Source: SIG78 sp045585955
Lineage (GTDB): Bacteria; Verrucomicrobiota; Lentisphaeria; Victivallales; Victivallaceae
DNA length: 64,000 nucleotides
Direction: 5' to 3'
NCBI GenBank assembly: GCA_045585955.1
Contig: JAZMZK010000018.1
Coordinates: 1-64,000, forward strand
Below, one piece after another: positions 50,777 through 59,525 of the stretch. A program made the position numbers and the translations under genes. Position 1 is the first letter of the stretch. Every line of letters begins with the position of its first letter. Below the pieces are notes generated by a model. The model was not told where the DNA came from, did no database searches, and worked only from the letters and a program-made list of their open reading frames with translations.

Positions 50777-50972
50777 TTGAAAAGGCAAAAAAAACATGAA
50801 GCCTGCTTGTCACGGCGTAGCCCGTAAGGCGAAGACGGATAAAGGCTTCGCTTCGTACCGCGCCAGCGGTGCTTCATACATTGCAGCAACGCTGCAATGT
50901 GCTTCATGCGGCGACAGCCGTGCTTCATTTTCCCTCCAGCCTTTACAGATGAAGCAACTGCGTTATGAAGCT
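50776..50972. repeat. Island-flanking structured repeat, copy A
   Basis: It starts CTTGAAAAGGCAAAAAA and ends GCGTTATGAAGC, and it matches copy B at 56488-56646 almost throughout, except for an internal insertion of about 35 bases (CGGCGTAGCCCGTAAGG region). It contains GCTTCAT or its complement six times and a perfect CATTGCAGC-AAC-GCTGCAATG hairpin. It interrupts the 3' part of the ATPase gene. No transposase is encoded, so it resembles a MITE- or REP-like element. Confidence 0.75.
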
Positions 50973-51548
50973 ACTTGTAAATAGTGTTCTATTGTACGAA
51001 TTAAATGATGGTGCCGTAGCATTGTTTGTTGTATCTATTGCAAGAAATTGAAGTGGTCTCCGAATTATTTGATAGGGATTGTTTGCAAATGTCATCCATG
51101 TAAGTGCATAATACTCATACGGAATTTTCTTTTCCGAAATGGATTGTTCCATGCCCATTCCCAACAATTCATCGTATTTACCCTCGAATCTAATACCGAA
51201 CTTCTCGTCTTGCTTTTTTAATGTACCATACACCTCTCCATAGAAGTAATCAGCATTTTTGCTTTTACGATCAAGCTCCAACTCAATTTCTATCAATATT
51301 CGTGGCAAGGTCTTAATGCTAGGGTTGGCTTCAAACGCCTCAACCATTTGGGTATTGAACAAATCACGCAACACAGATTTATTTGCAAGCCGATACTGTT
51401 GGTTTAGTACCGTCTTTATTGCATCTAAAATGGTACTTTTTCCAGCTTCGTTCTCGCCAACAAGAATATTCATATGCTCGTTAAATTCTACATCAAGGTG
51501 CTGAAACTTTTTGAATCCCTCAATATGTAGAGATTTAATATGATTCAT
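50943..51548 (-). pseudogene. OLD/RecF-like AAA ATPase, truncated by repeat copy A
   Basis: 201 residues of an ATPase N-terminus: KSLHIEGFKKFQHLDVEFN, then ILVGENEAGKSTILDAI (Walker A), like OLD-family (DUF2813) proteins, which normally run to 500-700 residues with a Walker B, signature and Toprim nuclease. Here the frame ends shortly after a QIIRRPLQFLAIDTTN strand. The last nine or ten residues (SFITQLLHL) are encoded by the repeat, so the rest has been lost. AGAGG precedes ATG. It lies last in the restriction operon, 69 bases after the 96-residue gene, and probably once belonged to the defence module. Confidence 0.7.
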
Positions 51549-51617
51549 TCAATTACCTCTTTCAATTTAGATTACGGTTGAAATTTTTCGAGAACAAAGA
51601 TTTCTCGTTGTATAAAA

Positions 51618-51908
51618 TTATCTTCTACGAGCTTCCGAACGTATCAAATCGCAAAATTCTTTACAGTTGATTCTCCCATAAATGCCAGTTTTTCCTGCCG
51701 TCATGTTTCGTATTAAACATTCTGGAACTCCTGCCTCATGCTTGAAATGTATACGATCCTCCGGTCCCCACGCACCTTGATTTTGATTATCTTCATGAAT
51801 GTTGAAATTAACATTGTCAGAGCTCAGGATATACTCAATAGCAAAACGAAGTTCTTCTTCAGAATCAAAACGTACCTGTCCTTTTTTCCCAAATACTAAT
51901 TTACACAT
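51618..51908 (-). CDS. Unknown 96-residue protein of the restriction island
   Basis: 96 residues, MCKLVFGKKGQVRFDSEEEL at the start, a central acidic NIHEDNQNQGAWGPEDRIHF stretch and a Cys/Lys-containing end (INCKEFCDLIRSEARRR). No family is recognised. AAGGAG lies seven bases before ATG, and the HNH nuclease gene ends 13 bases upstream, so it is co-transcribed. It might be a nuclease partner, DNA-binding accessory or immunity factor. Composition is AT-rich like its neighbours. Confidence 0.55.
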   Translation of the reverse strand: MCKLVFGKKGQVRFDSEEELRFAIEYILSSDNVNFNIHEDNQNQGAWGPEDRIHFKHEAGVPECLIRNMTAGKTGIYGRINCKEFCDLIRSEARRR

Positions 51909-51921
51909 CTTATCTCCTTAA

Positions 51922-53145
51922 TTATGCTGCATAATGCACATTTATAGCGTTAATGACAGCGCAAAAATCCATATCTGCAATTTCTAGGACATCGTCATTA
52001 TCAAAGCCAACATTGAGAACAAATAAGAAATTAGAGAATTCATAAATCTTTTCTGCCACAACATCAGTTAGATTCTCGTGGATACGTTCTGCTTTGGAGA
52101 GTAGAAGCAAATGTTGATACTGCTCGTCAATCTCCTGCGTATGACCATTTGGATGAGCATAATTCAGATGCTGTGTCGGAGTCAATGCAATAATGTTCTC
52201 CAAATAATAGCAAATTTCGGGGTATATTGCTTCGGGGAAAATATGGTGCATATGGATTGCTTTATCACGGATATTAGCAGTTTCAAGATGTTCTGTCTGA
52301 CCATCACGGTTTTGATCGTTGAACATACGGAGGAATCTTTTGGCTTTTGCCGATTGATAGTGGTAATATGCTTCGTTAACTTCCACAGGATGCTGCGTAG
52401 CATATTCTTTTCGAGTTACACCTTTAGGCTTATCAGCATATACATCTCTGAAGTTATTGCGATTATACATCAGCATATCATAGGTGATAATCTGCTCAGA
52501 CAATCTGCCTTTCTCAGTACCATGTGAATTGTTGAAGTATGCCAACGGATTTAACACCTTGATAAAAATACGGTTGCACTCTACAGTACCGTTAATTTTT
52601 GTGTTTTGGATAATAAAACTTGAAAACACCTCTTTAACATGCTGATAAGCATCCTTTGTTTGTGTTCTGAAAAAAGTCTCAAAATCCCGATAGATACCAC
52701 TATCACGCAAAACTTTTTCAATATATGTCTTCAAGAAAAACAATGCGTTTCGTTCACGCAGAGCGATATATTCAAGGACTTCCATATTATTTACTTGATA
52801 AAAGTTGTGATTTCCCCGCTTGGTTTTTGTCAAGACATTGGCATTCGCCAACATTTCCATCGGCTGTTGGAAGAATTTATCATACTCGTTTCTCGCTGCT
52901 TCATTTGCCACTCTCGGTTTCTTAAAGATGGCCTCAACATTTTCAACGGTATAGTCATAATGCCATATTTCTGTAGATGTAAAGATGCCATCTTCATCCT
53001 GTAAGGCGTAATTGTAGATACAGTCTGCTACGACAGTAACGACATCTGCAGCACATTTTTGATCGATCCATCTACCGTTTCCGCTTTTTCGAATATCGTA
53101 ATCGTACTGATTACAAAAATCTATAATTGCTTTTTGTGTCAACAT
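51922..53145 (-). CDS. HNH-type restriction endonuclease (probable)
   Basis: 407 residues. The C-terminal third has an HNH/beta-beta-alpha-metal core: AIHMHHIFPEAIYPEICYYL with the His pair, ENIIALTPTQHLNYAHPNGH with the central Asn and final His. The first 300 residues, with no known domain, would recognise DNA (many aromatic and charged residues, QKCAADVVTVVADCIYNYAL). It sits 18 bases after the dual methyltransferase in one operon behind an Xre controller, so it is most simply the restriction subunit. HNH enzymes occur in Eco31I-type type IIS systems. Homing or mobile nuclease is less likely, given the operon. Confidence 0.7.
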   Translation of the reverse strand: MLTQKAIIDFCNQYDYDIRKSGNGRWIDQKCAADVVTVVADCIYNYALQDEDGIFTSTEIWHYDYTVENVEAIFKKPRVANEAARNEYDKFFQQPMEMLANANVLTKTKRGNHNFYQVNNMEVLEYIALRERNALFFLKTYIEKVLRDSGIYRDFETFFRTQTKDAYQHVKEVFSSFIIQNTKINGTVECNRIFIKVLNPLAYFNNSHGTEKGRLSEQIITYDMLMYNRNNFRDVYADKPKGVTRKEYATQHPVEVNEAYYHYQSAKAKRFLRMFNDQNRDGQTEHLETANIRDKAIHMHHIFPEAIYPEICYYLENIIALTPTQHLNYAHPNGHTQEIDEQYQHLLLLSKAERIHENLTDVVAEKIYEFSNFLFVLNVGFDNDDVLEIADMDFCAVINAINVHYAA

Positions 53146-53163
53146 ATTCGTTGTCTTTCTCCG

Positions 53164-55743
53164 TTAATTGAATAATAAAAGCTGGATATTTTCTTGTTCG
53201 TTTAATTTCTCTGTAATTGGAATATCTTTTAAATGTTTTCGCAAAAGACCATAGAAAAAAACTGAACACGCATCTACATTCAAAGATCTTGTTTGATAAT
53301 TTCTTGCCACTTGATAGAAATCACGATACTCCAGTGTAGAGAAAAATTCCAGCTGTTCTTCAGAGGGGACAATTTGCTCTTTGGGGACAAGAATAGCCAA
53401 TGAACCATTAACCAACACATTCTTTGGCTTTTTTATCACTCTTGGCTTATAGGTCATATTAGGGGTGAGGTATACATCTTCTCTCTGCAGATATTCGAAT
53501 ACAGAAAGAGTTTTTGCCTCGCTTGAGGATATATATGAATCATATCCATCAATGTCAAGCACATTTTTTCCATCATCGCTGATATTACGGGACTTGAGTA
53601 CTCTGATATCCCCTACATCGGATAGTAGTTTGTTTGTTATTTGCCTGTCGCGAAAGACTCTAAAGACATTAAAATCCAATCGTTTACAGACATTGTCGAA
53701 CTCATTGTTGCGGTAGATAATCCAATAAGGAAGTTTTGTATCAAAGATATAGTCCTGAACTTGCTCTAGACGAATACTATGCGTAAAAGAGAATACCTTA
53801 GTTTTCAACGGACTTCCTTGGTTGTTTATGAAAATTGCCAACGTTTCAACCAAGACCCCCGGAAAACCTTTTTCGCCAAAGTCAATGATACCATCAACTG
53901 CTTTTGCGGAAAGATACTCTCGTGTTTTTGCAAATTCCGGTGTATTAAGCAAGAACTTCGGAAAAACTAATGCAACATAGTTTCCGATATCCATTGCTTT
54001 GTCGAGAAAAAAAGAGCAGATATTGGTTGTATCTCTGTTGATTGCACTTTGACGATACACATTCAAGAGCGTATTTGTGGATTTCATCTTATAAAATGGT
54101 GGATTCCCAATAACATAATCGTATTTTCCGTCAAAATCATAGAGCAAAAAGTCATCCTTGATATAATTAATCGTACAGTTTTGTGGTATTTCATAATTCT
54201 TTAATATGAGTTTTGCAACCTCCAAACTATGCTCATCAATATCGACTACATCAAGGACAATGTCTTTACCTTCAAATTTTTTTATGATAAGAGGAATAAA
54301 ATTGCCCACCCCAACGGATGGCTCAAGAATCTTTACAGTCTGCAGATCTGTATCCGGCAACGCTTTCATTATTTCTGTGATGAGCGTTTTACTGGTAAAA
54401 AAAGCAGCGTTATCTGTACGGCTTGTATTAGCTAATTCTGCAATCTTGCCCAATGTCGTAGCAGATAAGAACATTTCGTTTTGTATAATAAAATTTTTTA
54501 GTCTTTCGACATCATACAAACAATATTCAGTTACGATTTTATTGATTGTTGCTGTGTTAATAGGGGGATGTTTCAGCGCAGCAACAATTTTTTTGGCAAT
54601 AGCTTGAAAAATTGCTGTAGGAACAGCCTCTCCTAATGATTGTCTGATTTTGATTTCTTCTTTTTTTAAGAACGCTCTTTTTTTAGTGGCAGAAAACTGA
54701 TTGAGTATTTCTAAATCTTCTTCTACCCATTTGAAAGAGCAAGGAACGGTCATCATCATCATCAGTTCTCTAATGCTAAAAACCCTGTCATCGCTTGGAT
54801 GAATCGTATTTTGACTTGCAAGTTGATCGTTTCTTGTGTGAATACAAGGACCTACTTTGTCCCAATATTGACGTCTATATTTATCACCGTTTTTCTGCTG
54901 GTTGATTACAATTTTTCCATCCTTGATTTGATGGGGTTTTTTGCTGTTATCAGCATTGTCGAATGCCGATTCACCCTCTTTTATGTCAGCGATCCACGAT
55001 CTCATATGTTCGGGATATACTCTAAAAAAGTGATATATATCTTCTTCGTCTATTTCGGAAAACTCTGTTAACGGCTTCAGTTTGCCTATTACTTGTCTAA
55101 GAGTTTTTTCTTTTACAAGGTCAGGAAAGAGTTCCAGCGGAGAAACCTCATCGGCATAATCTTTAGAAACACCAATAACAACCGTACGCTGTCTACTCGA
55201 ACAAGCACCATAATTTTTGAAGTTAATAATGCGAGAAATATATGAATACCCTACACCTAAATTACTTTCGATTGCTTCGGCTATCGTCTTATTTGTACCA
55301 TCGATATCGGTACAAATAGTTTTCATAAAAGCAGGAACATTTTCAAAGATAAAAAAGCGAGGATTGATCTGTTTGATAATCCTGATAGACTCGATCACCA
55401 AGGAATTTCTGATGATTTCCGTGGAACTTTTTTTATGATTCGCTACGGACATTCCCTGGCAAGGTGGGGTAGCAATTACAACATCAATGCGAGATACATT
55501 TTCTTTCTTACTCCATAAATCGATTTGCGCATATAGTGCAGATTTTGTGGATTCAGCAGTAATGTCGCCGCAAATATACCCACTTTCATATTTGCACTTG
55601 TTATTATACTTTTGAATATCCAGTCTTCTTGTAATTAACTCATTGGTTGCCACACAATCAAAGCCCTCCAACTTAAATCCATAGCATCCAATTCCTGCAC
55701 TACTAAACAAGCTAATGTATGTTGGTTTGTAGTTTGTTTTCAT
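53164..55743 (-). CDS. Fused DNA cytosine-5 and adenine-N6 methyltransferase
   Basis: 859 residues. Part 1 (1-390): an m5C methylase with YISLFSSAGIGCYGFKLEGF (motif I), DVVIATPPCQGMSVANHK (IV, catalytic Cys), FFIFENVPAF (VI), YGACSSRQRTVVIGVS (VIII) and REL/GEAVPTAIFQAIAKKIV (X). Part 2 (430-850): an m6A methylase with VKILEPSVGVGNFIPLI (SAM) and YDYVIGNPPFYKMKSTN (NPPF), plus a TaqI-like target domain. One polypeptide could protect both strands of an asymmetric site, as in the Esp3I-like methylases. The start at 55743 is chosen because TAAGGA lies ten bases before it, while the upstream ATG at 55755 would overlap that site. The controller gene is immediately upstream. Confidence 0.85.
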   Translation of the reverse strand: MKTNYKPTYISLFSSAGIGCYGFKLEGFDCVATNELITRRLDIQKYNNKCKYESGYICGDITAESTKSALYAQIDLWSKKENVSRIDVVIATPPCQGMSVANHKKSSTEIIRNSLVIESIRIIKQINPRFFIFENVPAFMKTICTDIDGTNKTIAEAIESNLGVGYSYISRIINFKNYGACSSRQRTVVIGVSKDYADEVSPLELFPDLVKEKTLRQVIGKLKPLTEFSEIDEEDIYHFFRVYPEHMRSWIADIKEGESAFDNADNSKKPHQIKDGKIVINQQKNGDKYRRQYWDKVGPCIHTRNDQLASQNTIHPSDDRVFSIRELMMMMTVPCSFKWVEEDLEILNQFSATKKRAFLKKEEIKIRQSLGEAVPTAIFQAIAKKIVAALKHPPINTATINKIVTEYCLYDVERLKNFIIQNEMFLSATTLGKIAELANTSRTDNAAFFTSKTLITEIMKALPDTDLQTVKILEPSVGVGNFIPLIIKKFEGKDIVLDVVDIDEHSLEVAKLILKNYEIPQNCTINYIKDDFLLYDFDGKYDYVIGNPPFYKMKSTNTLLNVYRQSAINRDTTNICSFFLDKAMDIGNYVALVFPKFLLNTPEFAKTREYLSAKAVDGIIDFGEKGFPGVLVETLAIFINNQGSPLKTKVFSFTHSIRLEQVQDYIFDTKLPYWIIYRNNEFDNVCKRLDFNVFRVFRDRQITNKLLSDVGDIRVLKSRNISDDGKNVLDIDGYDSYISSSEAKTLSVFEYLQREDVYLTPNMTYKPRVIKKPKNVLVNGSLAILVPKEQIVPSEEQLEFFSTLEYRDFYQVARNYQTRSLNVDACSVFFYGLLRKHLKDIPITEKLNEQENIQLLLFN

Positions 55744-55757
55744 TCTTAATGCCATCC

Positions 55758-55976
55758 TTACATTGCTTGTCTATCATTTGGAACTAATTCCATAATGTCA
55801 TCTATGCCGCAACCAAGAGCAGAGCAAATTCTCACTAGTACATCAACAGTAACATTCGCGTTTTTTCCAAGTTTTGCAATAAGAGAATTACTTATTCCTG
55901 CAGCTTCTCCAAGCTCTTTTTTTTTCATATTTTTATCAATAAGTAATTTCCAAAGTTTATTGTAACTAACAGCCAT
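55758..55976 (-). CDS. Xre-family HTH controller protein
   Basis: 72 residues. A compact lambda-repressor-type HTH reads KLWKLLIDKNMKKKELGEAA and ISNSLIAKLGKNANVTVDVL, then VRICSALGCGIDDIME, the usual Cro/C1 helix set. It fits the controller (C) protein of a type II restriction system, delaying nuclease expression after entry into a new host. AGAGG precedes ATG 55976; a start three codons upstream is possible. It is first in the operon. A dyad overlapping the -10 would allow autoregulation. Confidence 0.8.
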   Translation of the reverse strand: MAVSYNKLWKLLIDKNMKKKELGEAAGISNSLIAKLGKNANVTVDVLVRICSALGCGIDDIMELVPNDRQAM

Positions 55977-56001
55977 TATAAACACCTCTTGACTATGTGA
56001 A

Positions 56002-56043
56002 TGTGCTTTGGTGTATTATAGCACAAGTTTTTTGAAAATTCAA
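56002..56043 (-). promoter_or_regulatory. Promoter and operator of the restriction operon
   Basis: On the minus strand TTGAAT (56043-56038), 17 bases, TATAAT (56020-56015). The dyad TGTGCT (56002-56007) with AGCACA (56020-56025) straddles the -10, so a bound Xre dimer would block RNA polymerase. Confidence 0.65.
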
Positions 56044-56487
56044 GAAGTAATTGCACGAAAATATAATTTATCTGCAAAAAAATTGCGAACAACAAAGCTA
56101 AACAGACACAATTTTTACGCTTTTGAAATTCGTAGCCGCTATCGGCTATCCTTTTAGTTTATACTATGTAAATACTATCAGGCACTTCCCACCGGGTTAG
56201 CTGCTTGGTTAACATCAACGATGTATTGTCAATTGAATGAGCAAATTCAAACCAGTAATATACGCCTTGCCAGCAATCTCATTCTTCACAGCAATCTGAC
56301 TAATGGAAGTCATCAGTACTACCTGATGGTCGTAAATCCGTGCAGACAGTTTTAATGTTAATTTCACAGTATCCTTAATTTCGTAATATTACGTTTTTGA
56401 GTGTTGCGGGAGGTGTCATATCTTCCAGAAAATACAAATTGGCAAATTTTGGCAAATAAATCTATCCATTTGAGCAGAGTTTAATAG
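56044..56487. other. Island edge without intact gene
   Basis: About 440 bases between the restriction promoter and repeat copy B. Apart from a probable coding remnant (56215-56388) it shows AT-rich sequence, with a small GTAGCCGCTATCGGCTA inverted repeat near 56132. I see no intact gene or RNA. Confidence 0.4.
56215..56388 (-). pseudogene. Possible coding remnant
   Basis: A 57-codon frame without ATG start reads EIKDTVKLTLKLSARIYDHQ then VVLMTSISQIAVKNEIAGKA and ends at TGA. It has protein-like composition but no Shine-Dalgarno site or recognised family. It may be the tail of a gene lost when the island formed. Confidence 0.25.
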
Positions 56488-56646
56488 CTTGAAAAGGCAA
56501 AAAAACATGAAGCCTGTAAAGGCTTCGCTTCGTACCGCGCCAGCGGTGCTTCATATATTGCAGCAGCTGCAATGTGCTTCATGCATCGTAAGCCGTGCTT
56601 CATTTTTCCTCCAGCCTTTACTGATGAAGCAACTGCGTTATGAAGC
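56488..56646. repeat. Island-flanking structured repeat, copy B
   Basis: The same element and orientation as copy A, without the 35-base insertion: CTTGAAAAGGCAAAAAA at the left, CCGCGCCAGCGGTGCTTCAT in the middle and AACTGCGTTATGAAGC at the right. A perfect ATTGCAGC-AGCTGCAAT hairpin replaces the copy-A version. Two more ATGAAGC/GAAGC words follow up to 56690. Together with copy A it brackets 5.5 kb of AT-rich defence genes. Confidence 0.75.
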
Positions 56647-56748
56647 ATTTGCTTGTGCAAATATGAAGCACAAGTGTCTGAAGCCGCTTGTATAATATCC
56701 CCCTGCCCCCCCCTAAAAAAGACTCTGGGAAATAAACCGGTAATATAG

Positions 56749-58041
56749 TTACACAGTTTTGTTTTTCAATCTTGCACTTAAACGCACCGAACAAAAATCG
56801 GGACCGCACATGGTGCAATATTCCGAGCCATGCTGATTTGGTGCGTTGCTTTCTTCCAACGCCTGATGTCGCAATTCTCTTGCCCATTCCGGATCAATAG
56901 CCAGCTCAAACTGTTTTTCCCAATCGAAGCTGGCTCTGGCATCAGATATGGCATCATCCCGTTCCCGGCAACCGGGTTTCTTCAAAGCAACATCCGCTGC
57001 ATGAGCTGCTATCTTAAAAGCAACAACTCCCCGGCGCACATCGTCGGCATTAGGCAGTCCCAGATGTTCTTTCGGGGTTACATAGCAAAGCATAGCTGCG
57101 CCATGATACGCCCCCATCATACCACCCATTCCGGCAACAAAATGATCATACCCCGGCGCACAGTCAATGACGACAGGCCCAAGAATATAAAAAGGAGCAT
57201 CGTTACAGATTTGCCGTTCGCGTTCCATATTTTCTTTTATTTGATCCAAAGGAACATGTCCCGGGCCTTCCACCATGACCTGCACATTGCTTTTCCGGCA
57301 GCGCTGCACCAAATCCCCCAATGTATCAAGTTCGGCAAACTGCGCCTCATCCGAAGCATCAGCCAGACATCCGGGGCGCAAACCATCCCCCAGCGAAAGA
57401 GTAACATCGTACTTATGGCATATTTCGAGAATATCGTCAAAAGCTTCAAAAAATGGATTTTCTTTTTCATGCTCTTTCATCCATGCAGCGATCAATGCCC
57501 CGCCCCGACTGACGATACCGAGTTTCCGTTTCAAAGCCAGCGGCACATAATTTTTCAGCAATCCGGCGTGGATCGTCATATAATCCACGCCCTGCTCTGC
57601 CTGTTCCCGGATGACAGTAAGAATTTTATCTGCTGAAAAATCATTACAGCCATATCGGGCAACGATTTCATAAACCGGTACTGTGCCCAGAGGAGCAGTA
57701 CAAGACTCCAACATATTCTGCCGGATAGAGTTTATTTCGCCGCCGGTACTTAAATCCATAACGGTATCAGCTCCATAATGTAAAGCAACGGCAAGTTTAC
57801 TCCGCTCGGCACCGGGGCAACTGGATAATGATGAATTACCGATATTGGCATTGATCTTGGTTTTAAGTTCACGACCAATACCGCAAGGTATCAAGTTTTT
57901 ATGATTGATGTTTGCAGGAATCACAATAGTCCCGGCAGCAACTCTATCGGCGATAAACTCAACAGAACGCTGTTCGATCCCGGCTACATGTTTGATTTGC
58001 GGAGTAATTATTCCTTTTCGGGCATATTCGATCTGTGTCAT
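56749..58041 (-). CDS. thiC: Phosphomethylpyrimidine synthase ThiC
   Basis: 430 residues from MTQIEYARKGIITPQIK. The body has INANIGNSSLSSCPGAERSK, ADTVMDLSTGGEINSIRQ and PFFEAFDDILEICHKYDVTL, with the active-site GDGLRPGCLADA. The C-terminal Fe-S motif CTMCGPDFCSV is complete. This radical SAM enzyme turns aminoimidazole ribotide into HMP-P for thiamine. Its ATG overlaps the thiD stop as ATGA. It is the last gene of the riboswitch-controlled thi operon. Confidence 0.95.
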   Translation of the reverse strand: MTQIEYARKGIITPQIKHVAGIEQRSVEFIADRVAAGTIVIPANINHKNLIPCGIGRELKTKINANIGNSSLSSCPGAERSKLAVALHYGADTVMDLSTGGEINSIRQNMLESCTAPLGTVPVYEIVARYGCNDFSADKILTVIREQAEQGVDYMTIHAGLLKNYVPLALKRKLGIVSRGGALIAAWMKEHEKENPFFEAFDDILEICHKYDVTLSLGDGLRPGCLADASDEAQFAELDTLGDLVQRCRKSNVQVMVEGPGHVPLDQIKENMERERQICNDAPFYILGPVVIDCAPGYDHFVAGMGGMMGAYHGAAMLCYVTPKEHLGLPNADDVRRGVVAFKIAAHAADVALKKPGCRERDDAISDARASFDWEKQFELAIDPEWARELRHQALEESNAPNQHGSEYCTMCGPDFCSVRLSARLKNKTV

Positions 58042-58868
58042 AATTCTTTCCAATATATCTGATCTGAATAGTTTTTTACGGGCGGAAACATTTGAGTCAG
58101 CGTATCGCTTAATTTTCTGTTTTCGGTAAGCGAACCATAAACAAATGCTTTGGCATCAGTCAATGCCTGCTGCCAATCCCCGCCTTTTGCCAAAATTGCA
58201 GTAATTGCAGCGCTCAAAGTACATCCGGTACCGTGCGCAGTGTTACGGGGCAACTTAACTGCCGGAGAACTCACAGTAAAAACTCTGCCCTGATAACAGA
58301 CAATATCACTTGCCTGATAAGCCGCTGCTGCATGACCGCCTTTCAACAGACAATTACATTTATATTTATTGAAAAGCTGCCGGGCAGCTCCGGCAAGGTC
58401 TTCCATGGTTGTAAGCTGCCGGTTGCAAAGAAATTCGGTCTCCGGGATATTAGGCGTGATCCATTCTGCCAGAGGAAACAATTTTTCCTGCATAACGGAA
58501 ATTGCTGCTTTTTCCAGCAGGCAGGCACCTGAAGTTGAAATCATTACCGGATCAACAATCAGTTTAAGATTGTATTTTCCGGCAAATTCAGCTACACATT
58601 CCACAATTTCTTTATTGGCAAGCATGCCGGTTTTGGCAAAACGCACCGGAAACAGTTCCAATACGCTTGCCAGCTGCATTTTTACAGATTCAAGCGGCAT
58701 TATATCGACCCGCCGCACCTCATTGGGATTTTGCGCCGTAACGGCAGTAACCGCCGAACAACCATAAACATTAAATGTATTAAAAGTCCGCAAATCGGTC
58801 TGCACGCCGGCGCCGCCGCCGGAATCACTCCCGGCAACAGTTAAAACAACCGGCAAACTGTTACTCAT
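58038..58868 (-). CDS. thiD: Hydroxymethylpyrimidine/phosphomethylpyrimidine kinase
   Basis: 276 residues. Ribokinase fold: VLTVAGSDSGGGAGVQTDLR at the start, YGCSAVTAVTAQN, ALESVKMQLASVLE-type helix, LIVDPVMISTSGACLL and the anion-hole NTAHGTGCTLSAAITAILA with catalytic Asp/Cys. It phosphorylates HMP and HMP-P. It overlaps thiE by eight bases (ATGAGTAA) and thiC by four, showing tight coupling. Confidence 0.95.
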   Translation of the reverse strand: MSNSLPVVLTVAGSDSGGGAGVQTDLRTFNTFNVYGCSAVTAVTAQNPNEVRRVDIMPLESVKMQLASVLELFPVRFAKTGMLANKEIVECVAEFAGKYNLKLIVDPVMISTSGACLLEKAAISVMQEKLFPLAEWITPNIPETEFLCNRQLTTMEDLAGAARQLFNKYKCNCLLKGGHAAAAYQASDIVCYQGRVFTVSSPAVKLPRNTAHGTGCTLSAAITAILAKGGDWQQALTDAKAFVYGSLTENRKLSDTLTQMFPPVKNYSDQIYWKEL

Positions 58869-59523
58869 ACAATGTACTGCCTTTCATGATCTGCCGCAAA
58901 TGCTTTACTTTGTTTTCAACATCGGCAGCTTGAGTTATTTCAGTTATCATAGCTATATGCCTGAATCCTTTGGCACACAAATCCGCCAGATGCTGCTCTT
59001 TGATACCGCCCATTACGGAAAATGGACAATCCACAAGCTTTTTAAGCTCTTCGGCTTTGTCCAACCCCAGAGCCCCGCAGGCAACACTTTTAGTATTGGT
59101 GGGAAACACCGGGCCGATATTCAGGTAGCTGCAACCGTCGGCAAGAGCCTGACGGATCTCTTCGGCGTTGTGAGTCGATGAGCCGAAGAGCATCTCCGGA
59201 GCAAGCTTTTTAGCTTCACGCAGCGGAAAATCATCCTGCCCCAAATGAACACCGTCGGCCCCGGCAGCCATTGCAATATCTACCCGGTCATCCACGATCA
59301 AAAGCATTTGATAACCGTCAGTTACAGCTTTACATCTCTTTACCAGTTCAAACATGGAGCAATCTGAAATATTTTTTTCCCGTATCTGTACGATTTTAGC
59401 CCCGGCAGCGGCAATGCTTGCAACAATATCGCAAACATTCCTGCCGTTGCAATATTCTGAACTTACAACCGGATAAATATCAGAGCTTTTGAACAGTTCG
59501 ATGCGTTCAGCATGAGTACGCAT
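58861..59523 (-). CDS. thiE: Thiamine-phosphate synthase
   Basis: 220 residues from MRTHAERIELF. AAAGG nine bases upstream favours it over a TTG two codons earlier. The barrel has AAGAKIVQIREKN, LLIVDDRVDIAMAAGADGVH, LGQDDFPL, FGSSTHNAEEIRQAL and NIGPVFPTNTKSV, the diphosphate-binding loop and VMGGIKEQHL end. It couples HMP-PP and the thiazole phosphate into thiamine monophosphate. It lies between thi4 and thiD, with a two-base gap to thi4. Confidence 0.95.
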   Translation of the reverse strand: MRTHAERIELFKSSDIYPVVSSEYCNGRNVCDIVASIAAAGAKIVQIREKNISDCSMFELVKRCKAVTDGYQMLLIVDDRVDIAMAAGADGVHLGQDDFPLREAKKLAPEMLFGSSTHNAEEIRQALADGCSYLNIGPVFPTNTKSVACGALGLDKAEELKKLVDCPFSVMGGIKEQHLADLCAKGFRHIAMITEITQAADVENKVKHLRQIMKGSTLYE

Positions 59524-59525
59524 TT

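Noticed and set aside
50536..50928. Minus-strand frame over tRNA-Asn and repeat copy A
   Set aside because: It reads through the tRNA and the structured repeat; the DSNQGPSG-type ending is a known tRNA-antisense artefact.
56489..56695. Plus-strand frame within repeat copy B
   Set aside because: It lies wholly inside the structured repeat and merely translates the GCTTCAT words.
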